Translations under genes and position numbers: made by a program
Assembly: GCA_021827365.1 (NCBI GenBank)
Contig: JAKAWK010000005.1
Location: 1-38,935, forward strand
Source: Nitrospirota bacterium
GTDB taxonomy: Bacteria > Nitrospirota > Leptospirillia > Leptospirillales > Leptospirillaceae
Direction: 5' to 3'
Length of the DNA stretch: 38,935 nt
Notes under the pieces: model-generated
What the model was told of the DNA's origin: nothing
What the model saw: only the letters and a program-made list of their open reading frames with translations
Databases searched by the model: none
Shown: in pieces, positions 32,512-38,935 of the stretch
How positions within the stretch are numbered: the first letter of the stretch is position 1
Layout of the letters: each line of letters starts with the position of its first letter

Positions 32512-33596
32512 AGACCGTCCCTTCCGCCCCTGTCCGGAAGATTCTCCTGATCGGTCTCCGGAGCCTGGGCGACGTCATCCTCACGACGGGGGCCATCTCC
32601 GCTCTCAGGGAGCTCTATCCCGGGGCCCGGATCGATTATCTGACCCGGGCCCCCTACGACTCCCTTCTGGAGGAGGAACCCGGCCTCCACCGGGCCTTTT
32701 GTCTTCCTTCCCGAAGGGAGTCCCTGTTTTCGAGCCTCTGGGTGTATGGCAGATTTCTTCTGGAGATCCGACGCCAGGGCTACGATCTGGTGATCGACTT
32801 CTTTGCCCGGGGACCCCGCTCCCGGGTCATCACCTTTTTTGCCGGAGCCTCCTTTAGCCTGGGTCTGGTCGACAAGAGCGCCTGGATCCACCGTCGCCTG
32901 GACCCTCATGTTTACACCATGACCGTCTGTCCGCCGGTCCAGCTTGCCCTGACCCGGGACCGGATCCCCTACCTGATCAGCCGACTGGGAAGGCTTGGGG
33001 GAGTCCACCTCCCGAGGCTGGCCGTGAACGAAAAAGACCTGGACAGGGCGCGGGATCTCCTGGCCGAAGAGGGGATTCCGGAAAGGCGCTACTGGATCTT
33101 TTTCTGCGGCTCGGGGTCCCCGACCAAGAACTGGCCTCCTGACCGCTTTTCCGAGATTGCCGGTCGCCTCCTTGGGGAGGGCTTCCATGTGCTCTGTCTG
33201 GGAGGAATGGCCGATCGGGAGCAGCAGGAGGCCTTTGCCGCCTCCTTCGGAACACTTCCCCCCGGGGTCCATGTCCGGACCCAGATCCCCTGGGAAACCC
33301 TCAAGGGTCTCTGCCGGCTGGCCCGGGGAACACTCTCGAACGACTCGGGACCGGCCCATCTTGCCCAGGCCGTGGGTTCTCCCTGCCTGGTCCTCTTCGG
33401 CCCGGGGGACCATGTCTCCTATGCCCCCTTTTTCGGGAGCTTCCTCAAGGCCGATCTGGCCTGCCAGCCCTGCCAGTCCTTTGCTGCCCGCTGTCCGGAC
33501 AACCAGTGCATGAAGCTGATTTCATCCGAGACGGTCTGGGAAGAGATCCGGAAACTTCCTGCCCCATCGGCTTTGGCCTCTTTCTCCGGAGAATGA
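32508..33596 (+). CDS. GT9 glycosyltransferase with apparent CTG start (GT9 copy 4)
   Basis: A 362-residue GT9 enzyme. The N-terminal KILLIGLRSLGDVILTTGAISALRELYP is the usual GT9 opening. It continues with DFFARGPRSR, IFFCGSGSPTKNWPPDRFSEIAGRLL, SNDSGPAHLAQAVGSPCLVLFGPGDH and a cysteine cluster CQPCQSFAARCPDNQC. No ATG, GTG or TTG lies near the family start. The best candidate is CTG 32508, which overlaps the preceding stop as CTGA and follows GGAGAAGG (32494-32501) with six bases between. An upstream in-frame GTG at 32364 would translate 48 residues out of frame inside the Trm112-like gene and is improbable. The next gene starts one base after the stop. Confidence 0.8.
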   Translation: MKTVPSAPVRKILLIGLRSLGDVILTTGAISALRELYPGARIDYLTRAPYDSLLEEEPGLHRAFCLPSRRESLFSSLWVYGRFLLEIRRQGYDLVIDFFARGPRSRVITFFAGASFSLGLVDKSAWIHRRLDPHVYTMTVCPPVQLALTRDRIPYLISRLGRLGGVHLPRLAVNEKDLDRARDLLAEEGIPERRYWIFFCGSGSPTKNWPPDRFSEIAGRLLGEGFHVLCLGGMADREQQEAFAASFGTLPPGVHVRTQIPWETLKGLCRLARGTLSNDSGPAHLAQAVGSPCLVLFGPGDHVSYAPFFGSFLKADLACQPCQSFAARCPDNQCMKLISSETVWEEIRKLPAPSALASFSGE

Positions 33597-33597
33597 C

Positions 33598-34626
33598 ATG
33601 GCCCTCTCCCTGGGAATCATCCGGACCCGCTATCTGGGAGATGTCATCCTCCTGATGCCCCTCATCCGGGAGATCCAGTCCTTCGATCCCAAGGCCCGGG
33701 TCACGGTTGTGCTCAATGCCGGGACCACCTATCCCCTTGAGCGTGTCCCGGGAATTTCCCTCCTGACCATGGCCACAAACGGGAAAGTCCGCCGGTTTTT
33801 CAGCACCTTGTCCCTGGCCCGGGAAATCCGGGACCTAAGACTTGATCTTCTTCTCGATCTGACCGTCTCCGACCGGTCCCGTCTCATTTCCCGGTTTTCC
33901 GGGGCAAAAAGAACGGGGGCGGCAGGTTCCGCCGCCGATTTGCGAGAGGCCGACCCCTGGCAGACCTATCTTCCGGTTGACCTGGATTTCGGTCCGGAGC
34001 CGGTGGCTGTTCAGTATGGAAAACTTTTTTCGGCCCTGGGACTCCCCGTCACAGGGTCCGGCGACAAGGCCTATCCCCCGGATCCCCGGTGGAGCCAGGA
34101 GGCCCTGGATTTTTGGGCCCGGAACTTCCCGAAAAAGGAACCGGTCCTGTTCCTTCATCCGGGAGGGCGCCACTGGTTCAAGCGCTGGCCTCCCGACCGC
34201 TTCGCCAGGCTTGCCGACCTGTGGAGCCTGCGGACGGGAGGAGGGGTGATGGTGGCCGGCTCCTTCCCCGAACGGACCCTCGTCGAATCGGTCCTCTCCG
34301 GAGTCGCCCGGGCGAAGGTCATTCCCCTGATCGGAGCTCCGATCGGACTTCTTGATGCCTTAATCCGCCGGGCGACGGTCTTCGTGGGCGCCGACAGCGG
34401 ACCGCTCCATATGGCCGATGCGGCCCATCTCCCGCTGGTCGGACTCTTCGGCTCGACCCTTCCCGCGGTCTGGGGTCCCACGGCCTCCCCCCGGCGGGAG
34501 GTGGTCTACCATCGCCTCTCCTGTTCCCCCTGTGCCCATACCGGTTGCAGCCGGGGACCGGATAACTGCCTGGAGTCCATTCTGGTCGAGGAGGTCTACG
34601 ACCGGGTGGAAAGGGTCCTGGCATGA
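33598..34626 (+). CDS. GT9 glycosyltransferase, heptosyltransferase-like (GT9 copy 5)
   Basis: A 342-residue GT9 enzyme with SLGIIRTRYLGDVILLMPLIREIQSFDP at the N-terminus, LDLLLDLTVSDRSRLISRFSGAKR, LFLHPGGRHWFKRWPPDRFARLADL, VGADSGPLHMADAAHLPLVGLFGSTLPAVWGP and a cysteine cluster CSPCAHTGCSRGPDNC. It diverges from the others in the R-T-R-Y-L-G-D loop and may use a different acceptor. GGAG lies just before ATG 33598. It overlaps the deacetylase gene by four bases (ATGA), which puts it in a glycan-modifying operon. Confidence 0.82.
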   Translation: MALSLGIIRTRYLGDVILLMPLIREIQSFDPKARVTVVLNAGTTYPLERVPGISLLTMATNGKVRRFFSTLSLAREIRDLRLDLLLDLTVSDRSRLISRFSGAKRTGAAGSAADLREADPWQTYLPVDLDFGPEPVAVQYGKLFSALGLPVTGSGDKAYPPDPRWSQEALDFWARNFPKKEPVLFLHPGGRHWFKRWPPDRFARLADLWSLRTGGGVMVAGSFPERTLVESVLSGVARAKVIPLIGAPIGLLDALIRRATVFVGADSGPLHMADAAHLPLVGLFGSTLPAVWGPTASPRREVVYHRLSCSPCAHTGCSRGPDNCLESILVEEVYDRVERVLA

Positions 34627-35357
34627 CGGCCGACCTCAGGGTTCCGGTCCTCTACTATCATCGGGTGGCTCCGGATGCCGATCCCCGGACCGGGGTGACC
34701 CCCGGGCAGTTTTCGGCCCAGATGGCCCTTCTTGGACGTCTGGGATTTGTCGGGACCTCTCTTGAGCGGGCCCTGACCTGGAAGGAGGGTTCCGATCCGT
34801 GGAATCGTCGCCCTCTGGCGATCACCTTCGATGACGGCTACGAGGACAATTTTGCCTATGCGGCCCCGATTCTCGAGGGGTTCGGCTTCGTGGCGACGAT
34901 TTTTTTCGTGGCCGGCCGAATGGGACAAAGCGTCGACTGGACAACGGATCCGGTCTGGGCGGGCCAACGCCTGATGGAGCCGTCAAAGGCCCGGGAGCTC
35001 GTAAGGCTGGGATTCGAGGCGGGCTCGCATACGGTGACCCATCCGGATCTCGCGAAGATTCCGGATCCGGAGGCCTGGCGGGAGATCCGGGATAGCCGGG
35101 AGCGCCTCTCCCAGGATCTCTCCTGCCCGGTCACGACCTTCTGCTATCCCTATGGCTCCTTCCGGGACTCCCATCCCTCGATGGTCCGGGAGGCAGGGTA
35201 CAGGGCGGCCCGCACCGTCCGCCGCTACCGGCCCGGGGGAAGCTCCGATCCCTTCCGGATGGCCTGCCGCCCGGTATCGGGACGGATGGGGTTCCCCCGT
35301 TTTGCCCTGACGCTTTTAAGCTACCGGCTGGGTCTTCGGGGAGGGGATGTTCCATGA
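34623..35357 (+). CDS. Polysaccharide deacetylase family protein (carbohydrate esterase 4)
   Basis: A 244-residue NodB-homology protein. VPVLYYHRV opens it. ITFDDGYEDN carries Asp70 and Asp71 (catalytic base and metal ligand), GSHTVTHPDL carries the metal-binding His136 and His140, and TTFCYPYGSFRD is motif 3. No signal peptide is visible, so the enzyme probably acts in the cytoplasm on a glycan or lipid-linked sugar, unlike secreted peptidoglycan deacetylases. Its place between a GT9 and a GT4 gene with ATGA overlaps at both ends suggests N-deacetylation of an N-acetyl sugar in the LPS core or another surface glycan. The substrate is inference. Confidence 0.8.
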   Translation: MTADLRVPVLYYHRVAPDADPRTGVTPGQFSAQMALLGRLGFVGTSLERALTWKEGSDPWNRRPLAITFDDGYEDNFAYAAPILEGFGFVATIFFVAGRMGQSVDWTTDPVWAGQRLMEPSKARELVRLGFEAGSHTVTHPDLAKIPDPEAWREIRDSRERLSQDLSCPVTTFCYPYGSFRDSHPSMVREAGYRAARTVRRYRPGGSSDPFRMACRPVSGRMGFPRFALTLLSYRLGLRGGDVP

Positions 35358-36523
35358 CAGAGCCTCTCACAATCCTTCATCTCGACTGCACCATGGGGCA
35401 GGGCGGCCAGGAGAAGGACCACATCCACGAGGCGATGGCCTTTTCGAAGATGGGCCACCGGTACGTCATCGCGGCCCGTCCGGGAACCTTTCTCCTGAGG
35501 GTGGCCGAAAGCCTGGGCATGGGACTTTCCGTTCCCTTCCGCTCGAACTTCGACCTCCCCTCCTTCCGGCTCATCCGGCGCTTCATCAGGGAAAACAGGG
35601 TCCAGATCCTGGTGACGACCAGCTACATCGACAGCGTCCTTGGGTGGTTTGCCGCCCTTTCCCTGGGACGGGACCGCCCGGTCGTCATCCGTCAGCGCCA
35701 CCTGCTCAATCCCCCGAAGCGGCTCATTCCTTATCGTCATTTCTGCGATTTTCTGGTGGCGGTCAGCGATATCGCCCGGTTTGGCTATATCGAGCGGTCG
35801 ATCCCCTTCTGGAAGGTGGTCTCCCTTCCCCGGGGAATTCCCGAGCCGGGGGAGGGCAAGGGCCCGCCTCCCTCCGTCAATTCCGATATCCCCGAAGGAG
35901 CCCGGGTCGTCCTCCAGGTCGGCACCTTCCAGCGGGACAAGGGACAGCTCTCCCTTCTGGAATCCATGCTCCCGGAGCTCCTGATCCATCCCTCCCTCCA
36001 CCTTGTCCTTCTGGGGGACGGACCTCTCCGGGGAAATCTCGAAAGGAGACTCTCATGCGAGCGCTTTCGAGAGGTCCGTTCCCGGATCCACCTGCCGGGG
36101 TGGTGCAATCCCGTTCCCTTTTACAAAAAGGCAGCTGTTACGGTCATCTCCTCCTTCCGGGAGGCCTTTTCTCTGGTGGCTCTCGAATCCCTTGTCCTGG
36201 GAGTTCCCGTGGTGGCCTTCCGGCAGGGGGGGCTTCCAGAAGTTCTGTCCTGGGCGAACTGGGGAGAGATGGTCGATCCCTGGGACTTCCCGGAGCTCTC
36301 CCGAAGGGCGGTCTCCTGGGCCATGAGGCCCGAGCTTTCATGTCCGGAGATCACGAGGATCCGCCGGGTGTATGATGAGCGGTACAGCATCGAGGCGGCG
36401 GCCGCACGGACCGAACGCTTCTACCGGTGGGCCCTTGAGCGAAAGAAGGCGGGAAGGCTCGGGGTCAACCCTTACGAGATCGCCGGGGGACGGGGGGATC
36501 CGTTTTTCCCACCCCTTTCATGA
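35354..36523 (+). CDS. GT4-family glycosyltransferase
   Basis: A 389-residue GT-B enzyme. The N-terminal domain has the glycine-rich acceptor loop MGQGGQEKDHIHEAMAFSKMGH. The C-terminal donor domain has VVLQVGTFQRDKGQLSLLESM, LVLLGDGPLRGNLE, IHLPGWCNPVPFYKKA and the EX7E-type motif SSFREAFSLVALESLVLGVPVVAFRQGGLPEV, which binds the nucleotide-sugar diphosphate. The donor sugar is unknown. It is the last gene of the Trm112-GT9-GT9-deacetylase-GT4 run, starting in an ATGA overlap. Confidence 0.83.
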   Translation: MTEPLTILHLDCTMGQGGQEKDHIHEAMAFSKMGHRYVIAARPGTFLLRVAESLGMGLSVPFRSNFDLPSFRLIRRFIRENRVQILVTTSYIDSVLGWFAALSLGRDRPVVIRQRHLLNPPKRLIPYRHFCDFLVAVSDIARFGYIERSIPFWKVVSLPRGIPEPGEGKGPPPSVNSDIPEGARVVLQVGTFQRDKGQLSLLESMLPELLIHPSLHLVLLGDGPLRGNLERRLSCERFREVRSRIHLPGWCNPVPFYKKAAVTVISSFREAFSLVALESLVLGVPVVAFRQGGLPEVLSWANWGEMVDPWDFPELSRRAVSWAMRPELSCPEITRIRRVYDERYSIEAAAARTERFYRWALERKKAGRLGVNPYEIAGGRGDPFFPPLS

Positions 36524-36557
36524 CCCGGCATAACCCGAAGACTTGAGGAGAAAATCG

Positions 36558-36869
36558 ATGGAGATTCCCATGCACAAGGGAGGAGGGGAGGAGAGGGCGA
36601 AGGCTCCCGGACCCACCACGCCCTCCCGGAAGATACGACAGGTCCGGATGAATCCGAGGGTGGCCCGGGGGCTTCCCTGCCTCGATGGAACACAGATCCC
36701 GGTCACGGTCTTTCTGGAGCTCTTCAAGAAGGGATATACGATCGACCGGATCGTCACGGAATGCTACCCGGAACTCTCCCGGGAGGACGTTCTCTTTGCG
36801 GTGGATTTCATCATTGACTGGGTGAGACGGGCTCCGGGCTATCTCTCTGATCTCGTCGACCGGTCCTAG
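36558..36869 (+). CDS. DUF433 protein (VapB45-type antitoxin-like), no adjacent toxin
   Basis: 103 residues. A disordered basic N-terminus (~40 residues) is followed by the DUF433 pattern MNPRVARGLPCLDGTQIPVTVFLELFKKGYTIDRIVTECYPELSREDVLFAVDFI, a small helix-turn-helix fold. DUF433 proteins often act as antitoxins or DNA-binding proteins beside a PIN-like toxin. No such gene is adjacent: upstream is a glycosyltransferase and downstream a convergent CxxCxxCC gene. ATG 36558 has AGGAG (36546-36550) seven bases upstream; the in-frame TTG at 36543 overlaps that site. An orphan regulator or the remnant of a toxin-antitoxin pair are both possible. Confidence 0.7.
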   Translation: MEIPMHKGGGEERAKAPGPTTPSRKIRQVRMNPRVARGLPCLDGTQIPVTVFLELFKKGYTIDRIVTECYPELSREDVLFAVDFIIDWVRRAPGYLSDLVDRS

Positions 36870-36872
36870 AAG

Positions 36873-36888
36873 CCGGGAAGGGCCCCGG
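36873..36888. terminator. Weak stem-loop between convergent genes
   Basis: CCGGG (36873-36877), 6-base loop, CCCGG (36884-36888) in the 21-bp gap between the DUF433 gene and the convergent CxxCxxCC gene. The 5-bp GC stem lacks a U tract in either direction. Confidence 0.25.
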
Positions 36889-36890
36889 AT

Positions 36891-37295
36891 TCACCCCTCC
36901 TCAAGCTCTCCGGAAGACTCGCTGAAGGTAAGACGGGAAGGATTCCAGACCGGAAGTTCGATCCCATTGGGCCGGGGTGAGCGTTCCTCGGACGGGAAGG
37001 TATAGGTGCATTCGAAGCCGACATCGGCCAGGTCGGCCTTGTTGATGGGGAAGGCAACGCAGGGGGATGGACGTCCGATGTGGTAGATCCGGCAGAGAGC
37101 GTGGCTTCCATAGATCTTGAGAAAGGGACAGGAGAAGGAGATCTTGCAGCAGTTTCCGCACTGGTTGCAGGAACCCTCCCGCTGTTCGACCGACCTTTTC
37201 ACGTACCCGGGACGAAAGAGGCAGAGCAAGGCCCGTCGGGCCTTGCCCCGAAATCCTCCGAAAAAACGCATAAAAAAATCCATGATTTTCCACAT
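36891..37295 (-). CDS. YkgJ-type CxxCxxCC cysteine-cluster protein
   Basis: 134 residues. After a basic, hydrophobic N-terminus comes GSCNQCGNCCKISFSCPFLK (Cys43, Cys46, Cys49, Cys50 and a further Cys), then HALCRIYHIGRPSPCVAFPINKADL. This spacing is that of the YkgJ/UPF0153 family, whose members are thought to bind zinc or an iron-sulfur cluster; the function is not established. ATG 37295 is preceded on the minus strand by AGAGGA about ten bases upstream. A second in-frame ATG at 37283 would remove four residues. It has no operon partner, and ~110 bp separate it from the diacylglycerol kinase gene upstream. Confidence 0.72.
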   Translation of the reverse strand: MWKIMDFFMRFFGGFRGKARRALLCLFRPGYVKRSVEQREGSCNQCGNCCKISFSCPFLKIYGSHALCRIYHIGRPSPCVAFPINKADLADVGFECTYTFPSEERSPRPNGIELPVWNPSRLTFSESSGELEEG

Positions 37296-37405
37296 TATCG
37301 GATATCCTCTGGAATGATTTTTCCTGATCGATCGAAATTCCCTCTATCTTTCAATGTAGTGCAACGGATTCTTCCGATCAACCCCCGGATTTCTGTTCTA
37401 AATTG

Positions 37406-38314
37406 TCAAATCTGATCCTCCGGCCGAAAAGAGAGCAGGGAGAGGACGAAGCCAGAGAGAGCCAGCCGCCCGGCCGGGGGAATGGCCTCGCCATCGGCCT
37501 GGAAGGGAATCTCCCCTCCACGGGCCGTGGGGTGGAAGACAACCTCTCGGACCTTCAGGGAAAAAGGCCGTACCCACCCCGGAGCTCCGGGGAGAAGGCC
37601 TGCAAAGGCTGTCACGATTTTCCACCGGCCGCCGCACACCAGCGTGAGGTTTATGCGTGGCAAATCAGGCCGGTCGTCCGGGAGGGTCCGGAAAGGGCCA
37701 AGGTAGGGGGGAAGGCGGCTGGCCAGACACCAGCGCACAGCGGTCCGGGTCACCTGATGGCCGTTTTCAAGGGTCAGGGTCAGGGAAAAAGCGGGAAGGT
37801 CCGGAGAGAGGAGGGAGGCGAGTCCCGCCAGGTAATAGGAGAGGGATCCCATAAGGAACTTCCCGGTGATCCGCCGGACAGCGAGACCGTCCCATCCCGC
37901 CCCGGCCATCAGGAGAAAGGGACGGGATCCGGCAAGGCCGGGCCGCACTCTCAGGACTCCTGCCCGGGGGAGTCTTTCCCAGAGGAGGTCGGGGTGGGAC
38001 AGGAAGGGTGGGATGTCGAGGTAGCGGGAGAGAACATTTCCGGTTCCCCCCGGAAGGACGAGGATCGGAAGCCCGGACGGGGGAGAGAGGCCCAGGATCC
38101 GGTGAACCGTGCCATCCCCGCCGTAGACCACCAGAAGATCCCGGTCGGAGTAGCGGTCAAAGAAGTTCTCCGGAGGGGACTCCGGGAGAGAACGAAGGAT
38201 GTGGCCCTCGGGAAACTTGGCCATGAAGGAGTCGAGAAGGGGGCCAAGAGCCGCTCTCCTTTGGCGGGATCCGGCCCCGGGATTGGCGATCAGCAATGGT
38301 CGCCGGAAGATCAT
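37406..38314 (-). CDS. Diacylglycerol kinase catalytic-domain (YegS/DgkB-like) lipid kinase
   Basis: 302 residues. PLLIANPGAGSRQRR at the N-terminus, VVYGGDGTVHRIL (GGDGT at 65-69, nucleotide-binding loop) and LPGGTGNVLSRYLDIP are the diagnostic motifs of the DAGK/sphingosine kinase/NAD kinase-fold superfamily. MAGAGWDGLAVRRI and FQADGEAIP are the usual C-terminal beta-domain motifs. Possible substrates are diacylglycerol, undecaprenol or another lipid alcohol. The N-P-G-A-G-S and G-G-T-G-N segments are intact, so it is probably active. ATG 38314 overlaps the stop of the upstream gene in ATGA, so the two are translationally coupled. Confidence 0.85.
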   Translation of the reverse strand: MIFRRPLLIANPGAGSRQRRAALGPLLDSFMAKFPEGHILRSLPESPPENFFDRYSDRDLLVVYGGDGTVHRILGLSPPSGLPILVLPGGTGNVLSRYLDIPPFLSHPDLLWERLPRAGVLRVRPGLAGSRPFLLMAGAGWDGLAVRRITGKFLMGSLSYYLAGLASLLSPDLPAFSLTLTLENGHQVTRTAVRWCLASRLPPYLGPFRTLPDDRPDLPRINLTLVCGGRWKIVTAFAGLLPGAPGWVRPFSLKVREVVFHPTARGGEIPFQADGEAIPPAGRLALSGFVLSLLSFRPEDQI

Positions 38315-38935
38315 GAAGCCGGGGCCGTCTCCTTTTGGTAGGAGGCGGGGACCGAAAAGGTTCCGGGAGGAACGGAACGGACGGAGAGAGCCGTGACCTT
38401 TTCACTCTCCACCTGGCGCTCGGGGATTTTCGAGGAATCGTAAAGATGGAGGGCGGAAAGAATCTTCACGAGGAATCCCTTGGAATAGTCGGTTGTCCGG
38501 ACGGTCTCGAGGGCAAGTGGCATGAAGGGAGGAGGAACCGCGGTCTTGCCGGAGGCGCCTTTTTTCGCGAGGGCGGCAAGTCCCGTCTGGAAGTTCCGGT
38601 AAAGATCGCTTCCGGGGAAGGTCGTGGCCAGACACTGCACGATCTTCTGGTCCCCATTGATCATGCCGACCACGCGCCCCTTGAATCGGTGAAGGGTCGT
38701 CCTGTCGGTGCAGGGGACTCCTGCAACGGTCCGGATGAGCGTTCCGGAAATGACCTTGTCCTTGGGATTGCTTCCCGCATACTGTCCCAGGAGTTGGGAG
38801 AAATCGACAAATCCCATGATTTTGTCGAGGGAGTCGGCATGGTAGGTCCTCTTCCCGTTGTCGAGAGAGGCCACGGTCCGGGTGGAAAGGTTCCAGAGAT
38901 AACTCCGGTCGCTCCCCTCTGCGGGGGCGTCGATG
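38311..38935 (-). CDS. Hypothetical, probably exported protein (possible DUF4412-type), truncated at right edge
   Basis: The C-terminal 207 residues are visible; the frame continues past the window edge without a start (visible codons begin IDAPAEGSDRSYLWNLSTRTV). A beta-rich pattern such as YLWNLSTRTVASLDNGKRTYHADSLDKIMGF recalls DUF4412-like periplasmic domains that record a substance-bound or residue state, but the resemblance is weak. RRTTLHRFKG-like and VGMINGDQKIVQCLATTF segments follow, and a Ser/Val-rich tail ends in YQKETAPAS. Family and function are not recognised. It overlaps the lipid kinase gene by four bases. Confidence 0.5.
   Translation of the reverse strand, partial: IDAPAEGSDRSYLWNLSTRTVASLDNGKRTYHADSLDKIMGFVDFSQLLGQYAGSNPKDKVISGTLIRTVAGVPCTDRTTLHRFKGRVVGMINGDQKIVQCLATTFPGSDLYRNFQTGLAALAKKGASGKTAVPPPFMPLALETVRTTDYSKGFLVKILSALHLYDSSKIPERQVESEKVTALSVRSVPPGTFSVPASYQKETAPAS

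Noticed and set aside
35347-36375. A 342-codon plus-strand frame overlapping the GT4 gene
   Set aside because: Composition is Pro/Gly/Ser/Arg-rich with no motifs; the GT4 frame has all expected motifs.
37403-38341. A 312-codon plus-strand frame opposite the lipid kinase
   Set aside because: The minus strand has clear NPGAGS, GGDGT and GGTGN motifs; the plus frame has none.
1-38935. CRISPR arrays, insertion sequences, prophage or integron features
   Set aside because: No regularly spaced direct repeats, transposase or integrase motifs were seen on either strand.

Overview
The window (about 61% GC by eye) comes from a Gram-negative, diderm chromosome. It carries the BamA/Skp outer-membrane assembly genes, almost the whole Raetz lipid A pathway, a Kdo transferase and a heptose LPS-core cluster. 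UDP-diacylglucosamine hydrolysis is done by LpxI rather than LpxH, a Gfo/Idh oxidoreductase sits inside the lpx operon, and a hopanoid C-3 methylase gene (hpnR) is present. Together with frequent GTG/TTG starts this points to a deep-branching lineage such as Nitrospirota (Leptospirillum-like). That taxonomic guess is inference and was not tested. There is no CRISPR array, prophage, transposase or other clear mobile element.

Layout. (1) 1-2862, minus: 5' part of a glutamate synthase large-subunit gene running off the left edge, with a structured leader. (2) 3284-4977, plus: a prenyltransferase/cyclase-fold protein and a PilZ c-di-GMP effector. (3) 5075-10848, plus: a compact run of YhaM-type 3'-5' exoribonuclease, an FAD/Fe-S D-lactate/glycolate-type dehydrogenase, a small unknown protein and a SUV3-like RNA helicase. 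(4) 10903-12424: a methyltransferase (minus), a small outer-membrane protein (plus) and tRNA-Phe (minus) with a clear promoter. (5) 12754-24623, plus: bamA-skp-lpxD-fabZ-lpxA-lpxI-gfo/idh-lpxB-waaA-lpxK-lpxL, led by a good sigma70-type promoter. (6) 24741-27929, plus: an outer-membrane protein and hpnR, separated by 537 bp of apparently non-coding DNA. (7) 28135-36523, plus: two LPS-core/glycan operons with five GT9 (heptosyltransferase-family) genes, gmhB, a Trm112-like protein, a polysaccharide deacetylase and a GT4 glycosyltransferase. (8) 36558-38935: a DUF433 protein (plus), a CxxCxxCC protein (minus), and a diacylglycerol kinase-family gene coupled to a truncated secreted-type protein (minus).

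How the genes fit together. Regions 5 and 7 build the outer leaflet. Skp and BamA handle outer-membrane proteins. LpxD/A/I/B/K/L with FabZ and WaaA make acylated Kdo-lipid A. GmhB and the GT9/GT4 enzymes extend the core. HpnR modifies hopanoids, which act as lipid A partners in such membranes. Most genes within operons overlap by four bases (ATGA, GTGA, TTGA and once apparently CTGA), so translational coupling is the rule. The most unusual points are the apparent CTG start at 32508, a probable leaderless GT9 mRNA at 28135, the Gfo/Idh gene without an aminotransferase inside the lipid A operon, the exonuclease plus SUV3-like helicase operon, the divergent GltB N-terminus with a possible attenuator, and a long composite stem-loop on the gmhB stop codon.
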